This document shows positions 12,701 to 24,092 of a stretch of DNA of 64,000 nucleotides, piece after piece. The position numbers and the translations under genes are program-made. The stretch covers positions 14,445,809-14,509,808 of the forward strand of contig CM043959.1 in NCBI GenBank assembly GCA_014529385.2, in the 5' to 3' direction. Position 1 is the first letter of the stretch, and each line of letters begins with the position of its first letter. The stretch is from Adiantum capillus-veneris. Lineage: Eukaryota > Streptophyta > Polypodiopsida > Polypodiales > Pteridaceae. The notes beneath the pieces were generated by a model, which was not told the DNA's origin, made no database searches, and worked only from the letters and a program-made list of their open reading frames with translations.

Positions 12701-15700
12701 ATTCTTTCTTACTACTTGGAGTGACCATGATAGGTTTTACATGGGGGTTTGGTTCCAAGGTCCACCACTTGTCCAAGCTAACTCTATTGAAACATAGAGA
12801 GAAGCAAAGGTCCACCCCTTGTCTAAGCTAGGGTCCATTGAAACATGGAGAGAAGGATGCTCCACCATTTGTCCAAGGTAGGCTCCATTGAAACATGAGG
12901 AGAATCAAGGTGCACCATGACTCCAAGATGCTAGGCTCCATCGAAAAACATTAAACCCATGATATGTCGTAGATGAGGGGTTTACATTCAAGGTCCAACA
13001 CTTGTCCAAGCTATTATTGGTAGTAGCCTGAGTGGTTTGGTCTCAAGATTCACCACTTTTCCACTCTATGTCATTATATTAAGAATATGCGCGTGTTAAG
13101 GTCCACCACTTGTCCAACCTATAAGGCTACATCTTAAAGGTTATTCTTTATTACCACTTGGAGTGACCATGATAGGTTTTACATGGGGGTTTGGTTCCAA
13201 GGTCCACCACTTGTCCAAGCTAACTCTATTGAAACATAGAGAGAAACAAAGGTCCACCACTTGTCCAAGCTAGGGTCCATTGAAACATGGAGAGAAGGAT
13301 GCTCCACCATTTGTCCAAGATAGGATCCATTGAAACATGACGAGAAGCAAGCTGCACCATGTCTCCAAGATGCTAGGCTCCATCGAAATACATTAAACCC
13401 ACGATATTTCGTAGATGAGGGGTTTACATTCAAGGTCCACCACTTGTCCAAGCTATTATTGCTAGTAGCCTGAGTGGTTTGGTCTCAAGATTCACCACTT
13501 TTATTAAGAATATGTGGGTGTTAAGGTCCACCACTTGTCCAACCTATAAGGCTACATCTTAAAGGTTATTCTTTCTTACTACTTGGAGTGACCATGATAG
13601 GTTTTACATGGGGGTTTGGTTCCAAGGTCCACCACTTGTCCAAGCTAACTCTATTGAAACATAGAGAGAAGCAAAGGTCCACCCCTTGTCTAAGCTAGGG
13701 TCCATTGAAACATGGAGAGAAGGATGCTCCACCATTTGTCCAAGGTAGGCTCCATTCAAACATGAGGAGAAGCAAGGTGCACCATGTCTCCAAGATGCTA
13801 GGCTCCATCGAAAAACATTAAACCCACGATATGTCGTAGATGAGGGGTTTACATTCAAGGTCCACACTTGTCCAAGCTATTATTGCTAGTAGCCTGAGTG
13901 GTTTGGTCTCAAGATTCACCACTTTTCCACTCTATGTCATTATATTAAGAATATGCGCGTGTTAAGGTCCACCACTTGTCCAACCTATAAGGCTACATCT
14001 TAAAGGTTATTCTTATTACCACTTGGAGTGACCATGATAGGTTTTACATGGGGGTTTGGTTCCAAGGTCCACCACTTGTCCAAGCTAACTCTATTGAAAC
14101 ATAGAGAGAAACAAAGGTCCACCACTTGTCCAAGCTAGGGTCCATTGAAACATGGAGAGAAGGATGCTCCACCATTTGTCCAAGATAGGATCCATTGAAA
14201 CATGACGAGAAGCAAGCTGCACCATGTCTCCAAGATGCTAGGCTCCGTCGAAATACATTAAACCCACGATATTTCGTAGATGAAGGGTTTACATTCAAGG
14301 TCCACCACTTGTCCAAGCTATTATTGCTAGTAGCGTGAGTGGTTTGGTCTCAAGATTCACCACTTTTATTAAGAATATGTGGGTGTTAAGGTCCACCACT
14401 TGTCCAACCTATAAGGCTACATCTTAAAGGTTATTCTTTCTTACTACTTGGAGTGACCATGATAGGTTTTACATGGGGGTTTGGTTCCAAGGTCCACCAC
14501 TTGTCCAAGCTAACTCTATTGAAACATAGAGAGAAGCAAAGGTCCACCCCTTGTCTAAGCTAGGGTCCATTGAAACATGGAGAGAAGGATGCTCCACCAT
14601 TTGTCCAAGGTAGGCTCCATTCAAACATGAGGAGAAGCAAGGTGCACCATGTCTCCAAGATGCTAGGCTCCATCGAAAAACATTAAACCCACGATATGTC
14701 GTAGATGAGGGGTTTACATTCAAGGTCCACACTTGTCCAAGCTATTATTGCTAGTAGCCTGAGTGGTTTGGTCTCAAGATTCACCACTTTTCCACTCTAT
14801 GTCATTATATTAAGAATATGCGCGTGTTAAGGTCCACCACTTGTCCAACCTATAAGGCTACATCTTAAAGGTTATTCTTTATTACCACTTGGAGTGACCA
14901 TGATAGGTTTTACATGGGGGTTTGGTTCCAAGGTCCACCACTTGTCCAAGCTAACTCTATTGAAACATAGAGAGAAACAAAGGTCCACCACTTGTCCAAG
15001 CTAGGGTCCATTGAAACATGGAGAGAAGGATGCTCCACCATTTGTCCAAGATAGGATCCATTGAAACATGACGAGAAGCAAGCTGCACCATGTCTCCAAG
15101 ATGCTAGGCTCCATCGAAATACATTAAACCCACGATATTTCGTAGATGAGGGGTTTACATTCAAGGTCCACCACTTGTCCAAGCTATTATTGCTAGTAGC
15201 CTGAGTGGTTTGGTCTCAAGATTCACCACTTTTATTAAGAATATGTGGGTGTTAAGGTCCACCACTTGTCCAACCTATAAGGCTACATCTTAAAGGTTAT
15301 TCTTTCTTACTACTTGGAGTGACCATGATAGGTTTTACATGGGGGTTTGGTTCCAAGGTCCACCACTTGTCCAAGCTAACTCTATTGAAACATAGAGAGA
15401 AGCAAAGGTCCACCCCTTGTCTAAGCTAGGGTCCATTGAAACATGGAGAGAAGGATGCTCCACCATTTGTCCAAGGTAGGCTCCATTGAAACATGAGGAG
15501 AAGCAAGGTGCACCATGTCTCCAAGATGCTAGGCTCCATTGAAAAACATTAAACCCACGATATGTCGTAGATGAGGGGTTTACAGTCAAGGTCCACCACT
15601 TGTCCAAGCTATTATTGCTAGTAGCCTGAGTGGTTTGGTCTCAAGATTCACCACTTTTCCACTCTATGTCATTAAATTAAGAATATGCGCGTGTTAAGGT

Positions 15701-15800
15701 CCACCACTTGTCCAACCTATAAGGCTACATCTTAAAGGTTATTCTTTATTACCACTTAGAGTGACCATGATAGGTTTTACATGGGGGTTTGGTTCCAAGG
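12700..15800 (+). repeat. Higher-order satellite array, 865-base dimer in about 3.5 copies
   Basis: Equivalent positions recur at 13179, 14044 and 14910 and, for the second half, at 13604, 14469 and 15335, so the period is 865-866 bases made of two related monomers of about 425 and 440 bases. Successive dimers are nearly identical by eye (differences of a few bases per unit). That is much closer than the monomers on either side, so this block amplified or was homogenised recently. Confidence 0.9.
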
Positions 15801-16745
15801 TCCACCACTTGTCCAAGCTAACTCTATTGAAACATAGAGAGAAACAAAGGTCCACCACTTGTCCAAGCTAGGGTCCATTGAAACATGGAGAGAAGGATGC
15901 TCCACCATTTGTCGAAGCTAACTCTATTGAAACATGGGGGGTTTACATTCAAGGTCCACCACTTGTCCAAGCTATTAGTGCTAGTAGCACGAGTGGTTTT
16001 GTCTCAAGATTCACCACTTTTTCACTCTATGTCATTATATTAAGAATATTAGGGTGTTAAGGTCCACCACTTGTTCAACCTATAAGGCTATATCTTAAAG
16101 GTTATTCTTTCTCACCACTTGGAGTGACCATGATAGGTTTTAAATGGGGGTTTGGTTCCAAGGTCCACCACTTGTCCAAGCTAACTCTATTGAATAATAG
16201 AGAGAAGTAAAGGTCCACCACTTGTCCAAGCTAGGGTCCATTGAAACATGGAGAGAAGGATGCTCCACCATTTGTCCAAGATAGGCTCCATTGAAACATG
16301 AAGAGAAGCAAGATGCACGATGTCTCCAAGATGCTAGGCTCCATCGAAATACCTTAAACCCACGATATTTCGTAGATGGGGGGTTTACTTTCAAGGTCCA
16401 CCACTTGTCCAAGCTATTATCGCTAGTAGCATGGTTTGGTCTCAAGATTCACCAGTTTTCCACGCTATGTCATTATATGAAGAATATCTCGGTGTTAAGG
16501 TCCACCACTTGTCCAACCTATAAGGCTATATTCTAAATGATATTTTTTTTGACCACTTGGAATGTGCATGATATGTTTTACATGGGGTTTTATTCCAAGG
16601 TCCACCACTTGTCCAAGCTAGATCTATTACATATATATTATACATACAATATTCAACTAGATTCCCTACCTATCATGTCCAGTAGCATGGATGCTCTAGC
16701 TTGAAGGTCCACCACTTGTCCAACCTATACTCTCTTATGTAAGGG
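15800..16745 (+). repeat. E1 core repeat array, decaying right edge
   Basis: Two further monomers resembling those at 9-12 kb, including the shortened type at 15880-15960, then isolated cores at 16590-16618 and 16705-16728. The core continues as a single copy at 17115 and a half copy at 17200. Confidence 0.8.
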
Positions 16746-16759
16746 AGATCTCGCTATAA

Positions 16760-16870
16760 ATTCAAAACCTTCCCGCCTAAATTTAAAATATCCCTCCCAA
16801 ATCTTAAATATCCCGCCTAAATTTTAAACTATCCCGCCCAAATTTTAAAATTCAAACTTTTTTATAAAAA
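16760..16870. repeat. Short tandem repeat, about 20-25-base unit
   Basis: Four to five imperfect copies of a unit like ATCCCGCCTAAATTTTAAA, followed by related AT-rich sequence to about 17060. It interrupts the E1 core array and resembles a local minisatellite. Confidence 0.6.
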
Positions 16871-17219
16871 TTTAAATTTTACTACTTAAATTTAAAATAT
16901 TCCACGCAAAATTGATTTTAAATTCAAGTTTACCACAAAAAGATATCATTATACCACCTAAATTCAAATATGCAAACCTCAAATCATTATATTGTACATA
17001 AATTCAAACAAATTCAAATTAACAAGCCTAAACTGATATTAGTTTGCATATATATGAATTTATCACACCTAAATTATGTCACCATGTTAGAGAGAGTGGT
17101 TAGAGAATTTGAACAAGGTCCACCACTTGTCCAACCTAGATACCAAGAAGGATTGAGTGTACAAGGTATTGTTTGGAGGTCCTTATAGTCCATTGGTCTT
17201 AAGGTCCACCACTTGTGGT

Positions 17220-18780
17220 AAGGGTCACCAAAAAGTGTATATATTCATCCAAAGAAATACACGTATTTTTGGTCTACATGTCCTAGTTTAAACCATTTAT
17301 GTCCATTAGGTGTATCACTAAACAACACTACTATTTTTGAGAAACAGAAGTTACAATCATATCTACAAATGGATTAGAGGAAAATCAGCTCAGCATACAT
17401 CCAGAACTCGCTACAAGAATCGACTTTAACAGATCACGCAAGTAAGTCTTCCATTCAATTTTACTAGTATTACAATGTGTTAGTTATTTGTGATATTTAT
17501 GTATGTATATATACTATGTGTGCATATCGTAATTAAGTGTAATTGTGTATCTGCATTATGTATGAGTATTACAATGAAATAACACAAATATACATACATA
17601 CACATAGATAACACAGACGCACACATACATGAGCATGTATTTTCAAGAGAGAGATAGCAAATACAGAGATAGATAGATAGAGAGAGAGAGAGAGATAAAT
17701 AACTGTTTTTTAGAGAGAGGAGAGAGAAAGATAACAGATTTCACTGTGTTTATGTATGTGGAAGAGAGGAAGACGATGTATGGGAATATGTGCACGTATT
17801 TTCAAGAGAGAGACAACAAGATAACAGATTTCATTGTGGTTATGTATGTGGAAGTGAGGAAGACGATGTGTGGGAATATGTGCATGTATTTTCAAGAGAG
17901 AGACAGCAAGATAACAGATTTCACTGTGGTTATGTATGTGGAAGAGAGGAAGACGATGTGTGGGAATATGTGTATGTGTGCGGGGATACGTTTAAACTAT
18001 GTATCTCTGTCTTTTGACGAGAGAGTGTGTGTGCAAGAAGAGTTACAGAGAACCATCTTCTCTATATGGAGAAAGACCGAGAGTGAGAGAGAGAGAAATA
18101 CCTGTTTTTTCTCTATTCGTGAGGTGTGCAATGTCTCCTGAGAAGACTGCCCGATCCTGCCCTTCTGGAAAGCGTTGTGTACGCTGCTGTTTCTTTGTCT
18201 TGTGCGCGAACTTTCAATCCTGTGCACTCCACCTGTGTGTTGTGTACGATGCCGAGCTTGCTCCTCTACGCGCGCGTATACTCCAACTGTGTGCGATCCG
18301 TGTGTGCTTTCTGTGTTTTTGATAGGGTTTATTAAAATGCCACGTATGCTACAAGTCCATGTTTTATCATAGGATTAAAAAAAACAAAAGCAATATAAAA
18401 AATTAACCAATTCACACGGCCAAAATTAAAGAAATCATGGTTGAAAATATGAAAAACATGCATAAATCTATACTAGGAATTCACTTTAAAAAAAAAAAAA
18501 TCTTTGGGCGCCCAGAACAATATCCCAAAATCAACCTCCCAAGCCCCGCCATCGAGAGCGCTATATTCCACATCCCCATCAAGAGCGCTATCCCCAAACC
18601 TCACGTGGAAGCGCTGCCTTGTCACCCCATTGTGGCATTGCCCTAAGACCCCGCATCTGGAGTGCTAAATGGGAACATTCTTCATTAGTGAAATTTTGAA
18701 CATAAATTATATTAGCACATACTTAAATATAATACAAATATTAACATATTAGCTATACTACTAATTTACTATAGCAGTTC
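17220..18780. other. Non-repeat island inside the E1 array
   Basis: The core motif is absent for about 1.5 kb. The stretch holds the 90-base tandem repeat at 17726-17995, GA-rich tracts near 17643-17725, and a GC-richer part at 18120-18330 with CpG-containing sequence. Overlapping ORFs of 60-130 codons on both strands have no recognisable domain, and the one at 17746-18141 simply reads through the tandem repeat. It may be a separate insertion, but I see no clear ends. Confidence 0.4.
17726..17995. repeat. 90-base tandem repeat, three copies
   Basis: The phrases AACAGATTTCACTGTGGTT, GAGGAAGACGATGTGTGGG and GTATTTTCAAGAGAGAGAC recur at 90-base spacing (for example GTATTTTC at 17796 and 17886). 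A lone GTATTTTC at 17636 hints at an older copy. Ninety is a multiple of three, so the ORFs across it are periodic and are not evidence of coding. Confidence 0.85.
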
Positions 18781-20770
18781 TAGATTATGTCCCATACTAT
18801 ATTTAAGGTGCCAAAGGTTTGGCCTTATGGTCCTAGATTTAGCCAAGTGGTCAACACATATAGGACCAAGTGCACACTGTGCCACAAAACTTGGCCACCA
18901 CTTCACTTGCCAAAGTTTAGGCCACATGGTCAATCCTAACTTTCCAATGTTCTTATTATGTCACCTTTTGCCTCGTGGAAAACCTAGGCTTGTTTTCACA
19001 TACTCAGGCACTTCAAGCCACAATAAATTGTCATTACTCTTCGACAACCCTTTTGTTCAAGTCTTTGAAAAAACATTGTTTAAGGCCACCCTAAACCATT
19101 TTCATTTAGGGGTGTCTAAAACTAGCTTTTTGGCAATTCGAGAAGAAAATGGTCAAAGTTTTATACTTAGTTTTAACCACTTGACCAATTCAAATATTGG
19201 AAAGCAAGGTCTTGTAATACTTTTCTTTGGACATCACACATTAAAACTAGGTCCCTCACTTGTCCAAGCTATGCTCTAATACAATAAAGGGCTTTTGGTT
19301 TCAAGATGCACCACTTTCCCAACCTTGATTCCATTAAAGAAGCTAGCTCTACTTAGACATTTAATAGCAAGGTCTTGCAGCAGTTCAGATTGAACATTTT
19401 CCATGGCAGCTAGGTCCACCACTTATCTAAGCTATGCTCTAATAGAGTAAGGGGGTTTTGGTTTCAAGATCCACCACTTGTCCAAACTTGATTTGGGAAG
19501 CAAGGTCCTATAATAGTTTGCTTTGGACATTCACCATTACAACTAAGTCCACCACTTCTCCAAGCTATGTTCTAATACACTAAGGAGGTTTTGGTTTCAA
19601 GGAGAACCACTTGTACGACTCTGTTTTTGGAAGTAAGGTCTTTACATAGTTCACCTTGGACCTTGGACATTGGATACTACAACTAAGCCCACCACTTGTC
19701 CAAGATATCCTCTATATATAGCCAAAGGGTTTGGGTTTCAAGATTCACCACTTTTCCAACCTTTCTTCCATTAAAGAAAGGAGGGGCTTTATAACTAGGT
19801 CCACCACTTGTCCAAGCTATGCTCTGATATGGAAAGGGGATTTTGGTTTCAAGGTCCACCACGTGTTCAACCTTGCAAGACTCAAGGGATACTTGGACAT
19901 TGGAAAGCATAGTCCTATAGTAGTTGATAGGTGGCAGTGGGTATTACAACTAGGTCCAACCTATGCTCTCATATCGCAAAGAGGCTTTGCTTTCAAGGTC
20001 CACCACTTGTCCAACCTTGCTTCCATTAAAGAAATGAGGGGCTACGTAAACATTGGCAAGCAAGGTAGCAAGGCTCTAAGGTGTTTCACCTTGGATATTG
20101 GGCATTATAACTAGGTCCACCACTTGTCCAAGCTATGCTCTGATAAAGAAAGGGGATTTTCGTTTAAAGGTCCACCATGTGTTCAACCTTTCTAATATAG
20201 AAAGGGGATTTTTGTTTCAAGGTCCACCACGTGTTCAACCTTGAAAGACTCAAGGGATACTTGGACATTGGAAAGCATAGTCTTATAGTAGTTGATAGGT
20301 GGCAGTGGGTATTAAAACTAGGTCCAACCTATGCTCTTATATAGCAAAGAGGCTTTGGTTTCAAGGTCCACCACTTGTCCAACCTTACTTCCATTAAAGA
20401 AATGAGGGGCTACGTAAACATTGGCAAGCAAGGTAGCAAAGTCCTAAGGTATTTCACCTTGGATATTGGGCATTATAACTAGGTCCACCACTTGTCCTAG
20501 CTATGCTCTGATATAGAAAGGGGATTTTTGTTTCAAGGTCCACCACGTGTTCAACTTTGAAAGACTCAAGGGATACTTGGACATTGGAAAGCATAGTCCT
20601 ATAGTAGTTGATAGGTGGCAGTGGGTATTACAACTAGGTCCACCACTTGTCCAACCTATGCTCTCATATAGCAAAGAGGCTTTGGTTTCAAGGTCCACCA
20701 CTTGTCCAACCTTGCTTCCATTAATATAGCAAGGAGGATTTGGTCTCAAGGTTCACCACTTGTCCAACCT
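18780..20770 (+). repeat. E1 core repeat array, right block with different spacers
   Basis: The core GGTCCACCACTTGTCCAA or the CACGTGTTCAA variant recurs, but its spacers differ from those at 8.6-16.7 kb (for example CTATGCTCTGATATAGAAAGG and GAAATGAGGGGCTACG). Larger units of about 320-360 bases repeat from about 19857, 20218 and 20537. The core stays recognisable while the spacers have been replaced, which points to constraint or motif-based spread. The array stops about 95 bases before the transposase-like ORF. Confidence 0.85.
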
Positions 20771-20864
20771 ATGCAAACCTTTTTCATGTTGTAGCATGAT
20801 TTTTGGTTTGAAGAGTATTTTTCTATAACTATGGATTTAACAATGTAATCTTTTTACTTACAGG

Positions 20865-23800
20865 ATGGACTTCGAATCTGGGGAGAAAGTACATATGATA
20901 CTTGACAATGAAATCTTTGGTATTGGTTGTGTGTGTAGAACAGATCCATATTCCACTTGTGGTGGTACAAAGATAGGGCTGGGAAATGTCTCCATACTAG
21001 TGGAGGAATGCTTGAAGGATGTGGTCCTACCTTTTCCTACAATGGATACTTCATCTCTCCAAGGCTCATTATGGAGTGCTGTTCGATGGTCAAAGCTTCT
21101 TTTGCAATCTTTTGTATTAAATGGGAACTTAATTGATCCACACGAAAGCTACAATGGTGATGAAGAACATGATCATTCTAATCCTCTAGTTACAGATGCA
21201 ATACCTATGACAAGCCCAGAATTTGAAGCAATGATTCGAGAGTCTTGGAGAAATCAGAGGGTCCTTTTAAAAGATGACACAATGATGCAAACCATGAATG
21301 AAGGGACCATCTTATATGTATTTCCACATGATTATGTCAACTTTCAGGAACTTGGTCCTGATTGTGTGGGTGTGGGTATTGAAAGAGAAAATGCAAGCAT
21401 TCATGATGTGGTTGAAGTGGGTAGCATCACTTTGCTAAAGTGGCCCATCAAGCAGACAACAATGTTGAATGGGAGCCCATTACAACGCTTTGTTCCTGTT
21501 GATGGCATGCATGCTACATATGAGGATGTATCCAACGATGGCAATGTTGGAAAAAAACTTGATGGGAGTAATGTTGTCCAGTTGTCAAGGAAGAGACGAT
21601 ACACTTTCATGAACAGGACTCAAAAATCAAAAGCAGCACCAGCTTCGACTTTTTACCTTTCAAACAAATCAATTCAAAGGGTATCATGCATTGATTGTTG
21701 TGCACAAAAATGCTGCCAATTTGCAGATCGTGATATGGTGACAAGGTTACGACAACAATTTTGGGGAGAGTCTCAAAAATCACGCACTAATTATGTTTAT
21801 GATGTTCTTTCTATATGTTATCAGAAAGATGAGAAGTCACGATACCAATTCAGGCTAAATGGCTCTATTGTTTGTTGTAGAGCATGGTATGAGCTACATG
21901 GAATACCAAAGACATCATTTTATCGATACAAGGAGAACTTTGAAAATGGTGTGCGCCAATATGTACATGGGAACACATGTACATTGAGAAGGGGACTTCA
22001 ACATACTAGTTTAGCAAGAGCACTACTAAACGAGTTTGTGGAAAATAACTCTGAGAAAATGCCACATAGAAGTAGAACACTGCTAGATGGCTCAAGAGAG
22101 ACTCAATTGGTGATTCCATCAACATACAAACAAGTGGATATTTTATGTGAAATCAACACGACACTTGACCAAATGGGCTATGAGAAGAAGCTATCCCAAT
22201 CTTCTTTTGGTAGAATTTGGAACAAAGAGTACCCACATGTCACTTTAACAAAGACGAGTGAGTTCTCTAAGTGCAATATTTGTAGTTCAATCAAGGCAAG
22301 GTTAGAAGCTAAACCTTCTCTTGAAGAGAGAGCTCTTCTCTTGAGGGAGAGAGAAGTTCACATGGCACAACAAAAGAGTTGCAGAAGCCTATATTATGCA
22401 TGGCGCACGTATTCAGAAACTCAACCACAAAAATATGTATGCATAATCCATGATAAGATGGATCAAAAGAAGACTGCCATTCCTAGATTACGCATTGTTC
22501 CCAAGGGTGTGGATTCAGGATATAATCTGCAGGTGGCATTGATTGGCATGATCACTCATGGACATGGAGAAGGTCATTACGGACACTTTGTCTTGAATGG
22601 TTTGTGGCCAGCTGATCCAAATCTTACAATTGGCTCAATTGCTAATTGTTTACATAACCTCGAGAGGATAGATAAGCATCCTCTTGGTGATCTAGTAACA
22701 AATGGACTTCCAAGGAGCAATATTTCACTACTACATGCTTTGAACTCAAGGGATGCTTTGGACTACCATAACTTGAGTGATGGAAAAGAGCCCATTGTGC
22801 AGTCGTCAGAAATTGCAGAAGAGGAATTGGGGTCAACATTTCGCAGATTGCCAGAGAACTTGTTGCTACAATTGGATAATTGTGCAGGGGAAAACAAAAA
22901 TCGATACTTATTTGCCTATTTGTCAATGCTTGTTGCAAGGGGTGTTTTCAAAACCATCCAGCTGGGATTTTTAATGGTTGGGCATACACATGAGGACATA
23001 GACGCCATGTTTAGTAGGTTTTCAGAGAAGTTGAGAGTTACACAAACCTATACTTTGCCACATTTGATGGATACATTACGAAACAGCTCATCTTCATCTC
23101 CAGCTCCATTTTTTCTCACAAAGATCCCTGATTTCAAGCAATATTGTGATGGCTATCTTTGTGATGGACAAGACATACTTGTTGGACATTCCAAACCGCT
23201 TCAGTTCAGGTTCTTTATGCAGGATGAGACACCAATGATGCAATATAAGGCACATGTAGGTGTATCAAGTTGGAGTGGAAGTATTCGCCTTTGGAAAACA
23301 GACACAGAAGGCAAGCCAATGTTACCACATGGAGATCCACCTCTAGTACAAATGGCGGAGTATGTCAAGGCCCACGAAGAAGTCATTTTGGGGCTAAAGA
23401 ACTATATAAAATTTTGGAAAAATTTAGGGAATGGTTCAAGTATTCCGCGATATTATAGACCCGTGATAGATTATTGGAGTAAGGTCATTGAAGAGATTGG
23501 AAAAGCAATCATATCAGAGGGAGTCTTGTATGAAATATTTTGGCCAAAAACTCAAGAATATTCTCATCTACAAAGCACTACAATGAATTTGCAACAAGGA
23601 GCAGAAAGATTCCTAGGCCTTGAAGAGTTGAACGATCATTTTTGTGGGCCTCAACGAGATAGGCCAAGGGAAGAGTTTGACCCTATGTCTGATGTGCACC
23701 AAGGTGACTTTCTTATGCTTGTTCCGAGTGACACAGAAATCTATCCAGTGTGGCTTGCAATGGCTTTATCTGACATTGATAATGAGCCTACATCACCAAA

Positions 23801-24092
23801 CTACAGAAAACTCTTGATTCAATATTGGGCACCTTGCGCGAGAAAAAGTGGGATGACAGATACTCAAGCTTACAGTAATTGTTGGAAGGGTTATTGGGCT
23901 GTCAACTATAAGGACCCACAAGTGTGGGAAACTATAGATGCAATTGTTTGGTCCTGGAGACCCAACAAAGAAGGACCATTTTCTAGAATAAAGATTCCAG
24001 AAAGACATGCTCTAAAAGCCAAAGAAGGCCTCACTCGTGCACATCAGCCACACTTGGATCAAAGTTCAGATATGGTATCAAATGTGGAGTAG
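20865..24092 (+). CDS. Intact DDE/D transposase-like protein (DUF7869-type), 1075 residues
   Basis: One uninterrupted frame from ATG at 20865 to TAG at 24090-24092; a 3' splice site (TTTTTACTTACAG) ends at 20863, so a leader intron is likely. Order of parts: N-terminal region with no known domain (1-240), a basic KRRY patch (about 243-246), a Cys cluster C275/C278/C279/C283/C284, a helical region (290-460), a second Cys pair C470/C473, then an RNase H-like core. Candidate metal ligands are D530 or D533 (IIHDKMD), D671 in LDNCAGENKN, and D711/D713 with E710 in GHTHEDIDAMFSRF. The C-terminus (about 925-1060) has a GDFLML segment like a small barrel domain. LDNCAGENKN and GHTHEDID are hallmarks of a widespread transposon-derived plant/animal family. 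Being intact it could be active. The catalytic assignment is inference. Confidence 0.75.
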   Translation: MDFESGEKVHMILDNEIFGIGCVCRTDPYSTCGGTKIGLGNVSILVEECLKDVVLPFPTMDTSSLQGSLWSAVRWSKLLLQSFVLNGNLIDPHESYNGDEEHDHSNPLVTDAIPMTSPEFEAMIRESWRNQRVLLKDDTMMQTMNEGTILYVFPHDYVNFQELGPDCVGVGIERENASIHDVVEVGSITLLKWPIKQTTMLNGSPLQRFVPVDGMHATYEDVSNDGNVGKKLDGSNVVQLSRKRRYTFMNRTQKSKAAPASTFYLSNKSIQRVSCIDCCAQKCCQFADRDMVTRLRQQFWGESQKSRTNYVYDVLSICYQKDEKSRYQFRLNGSIVCCRAWYELHGIPKTSFYRYKENFENGVRQYVHGNTCTLRRGLQHTSLARALLNEFVENNSEKMPHRSRTLLDGSRETQLVIPSTYKQVDILCEINTTLDQMGYEKKLSQSSFGRIWNKEYPHVTLTKTSEFSKCNICSSIKARLEAKPSLEERALLLREREVHMAQQKSCRSLYYAWRTYSETQPQKYVCIIHDKMDQKKTAIPRLRIVPKGVDSGYNLQVALIGMITHGHGEGHYGHFVLNGLWPADPNLTIGSIANCLHNLERIDKHPLGDLVTNGLPRSNISLLHALNSRDALDYHNLSDGKEPIVQSSEIAEEELGSTFRRLPENLLLQLDNCAGENKNRYLFAYLSMLVARGVFKTIQLGFLMVGHTHEDIDAMFSRFSEKLRVTQTYTLPHLMDTLRNSSSSSPAPFFLTKIPDFKQYCDGYLCDGQDILVGHSKPLQFRFFMQDETPMMQYKAHVGVSSWSGSIRLWKTDTEGKPMLPHGDPPLVQMAEYVKAHEEVILGLKNYIKFWKNLGNGSSIPRYYRPVIDYWSKVIEEIGKAIISEGVLYEIFWPKTQEYSHLQSTTMNLQQGAERFLGLEELNDHFCGPQRDRPREEFDPMSDVHQGDFLMLVPSDTEIYPVWLAMALSDIDNEPTSPNYRKLLIQYWAPCARKSGMTDTQAYSNCWKGYWAVNYKDPQVWETIDAIVWSWRPNKEGPFSRIKIPERHALKAKEGLTRAHQPHLDQSSDMVSNVE

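Larger units (their letters stand above)
1..24092. mobile_element. E1: giant DNA element with cargo genes, left end outside window
   Basis: I infer one element because copies of the same 18-base core (GGTCCACCACTTGTCCAA and diverged forms), always on the plus strand, surround all four genes: near 145 and 395, near 2384 and 2505, through 3400-5350, and through 8640-20770. No copy is seen right of the transposase-like gene, so the right end should lie shortly after 24092. The genes are a HAD protein, a SET protein, a ParB-like protein and a transposase-like protein; all have open frames, unlike the decayed element at 44737-62315. Terminal repeats and a target duplication cannot be shown because the left end is missing. 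Alternatively this is a host locus invaded by a satellite. Confidence 0.55.

Noticed and set aside
9198-16445. Series of 60-100-codon minus-strand ORFs (MDKWWTL..., GQMVEHPSLHVSM...)
   Set aside because: They are the satellite monomer read in its open frame; copies start and stop with the repeat and have no domain.
17746-18372. Overlapping ORFs on both strands near 18 kb
   Set aside because: They read through a 90-base tandem repeat and a GC-richer stretch; no domain, no codon pattern.
8640-20770. CRISPR-like array of regularly repeated short cores
   Set aside because: Spacers are themselves repeated, units nest in 440- and 865-base monomers, and the genome is eukaryotic (spliced genes, LTR elements).
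1-24092. Integrated giant-virus segment (SET, ParB-like and HAD genes together)
   Set aside because: No capsid, polymerase or packaging gene, the genes are spliced, and the largest ORF is transposase-like.
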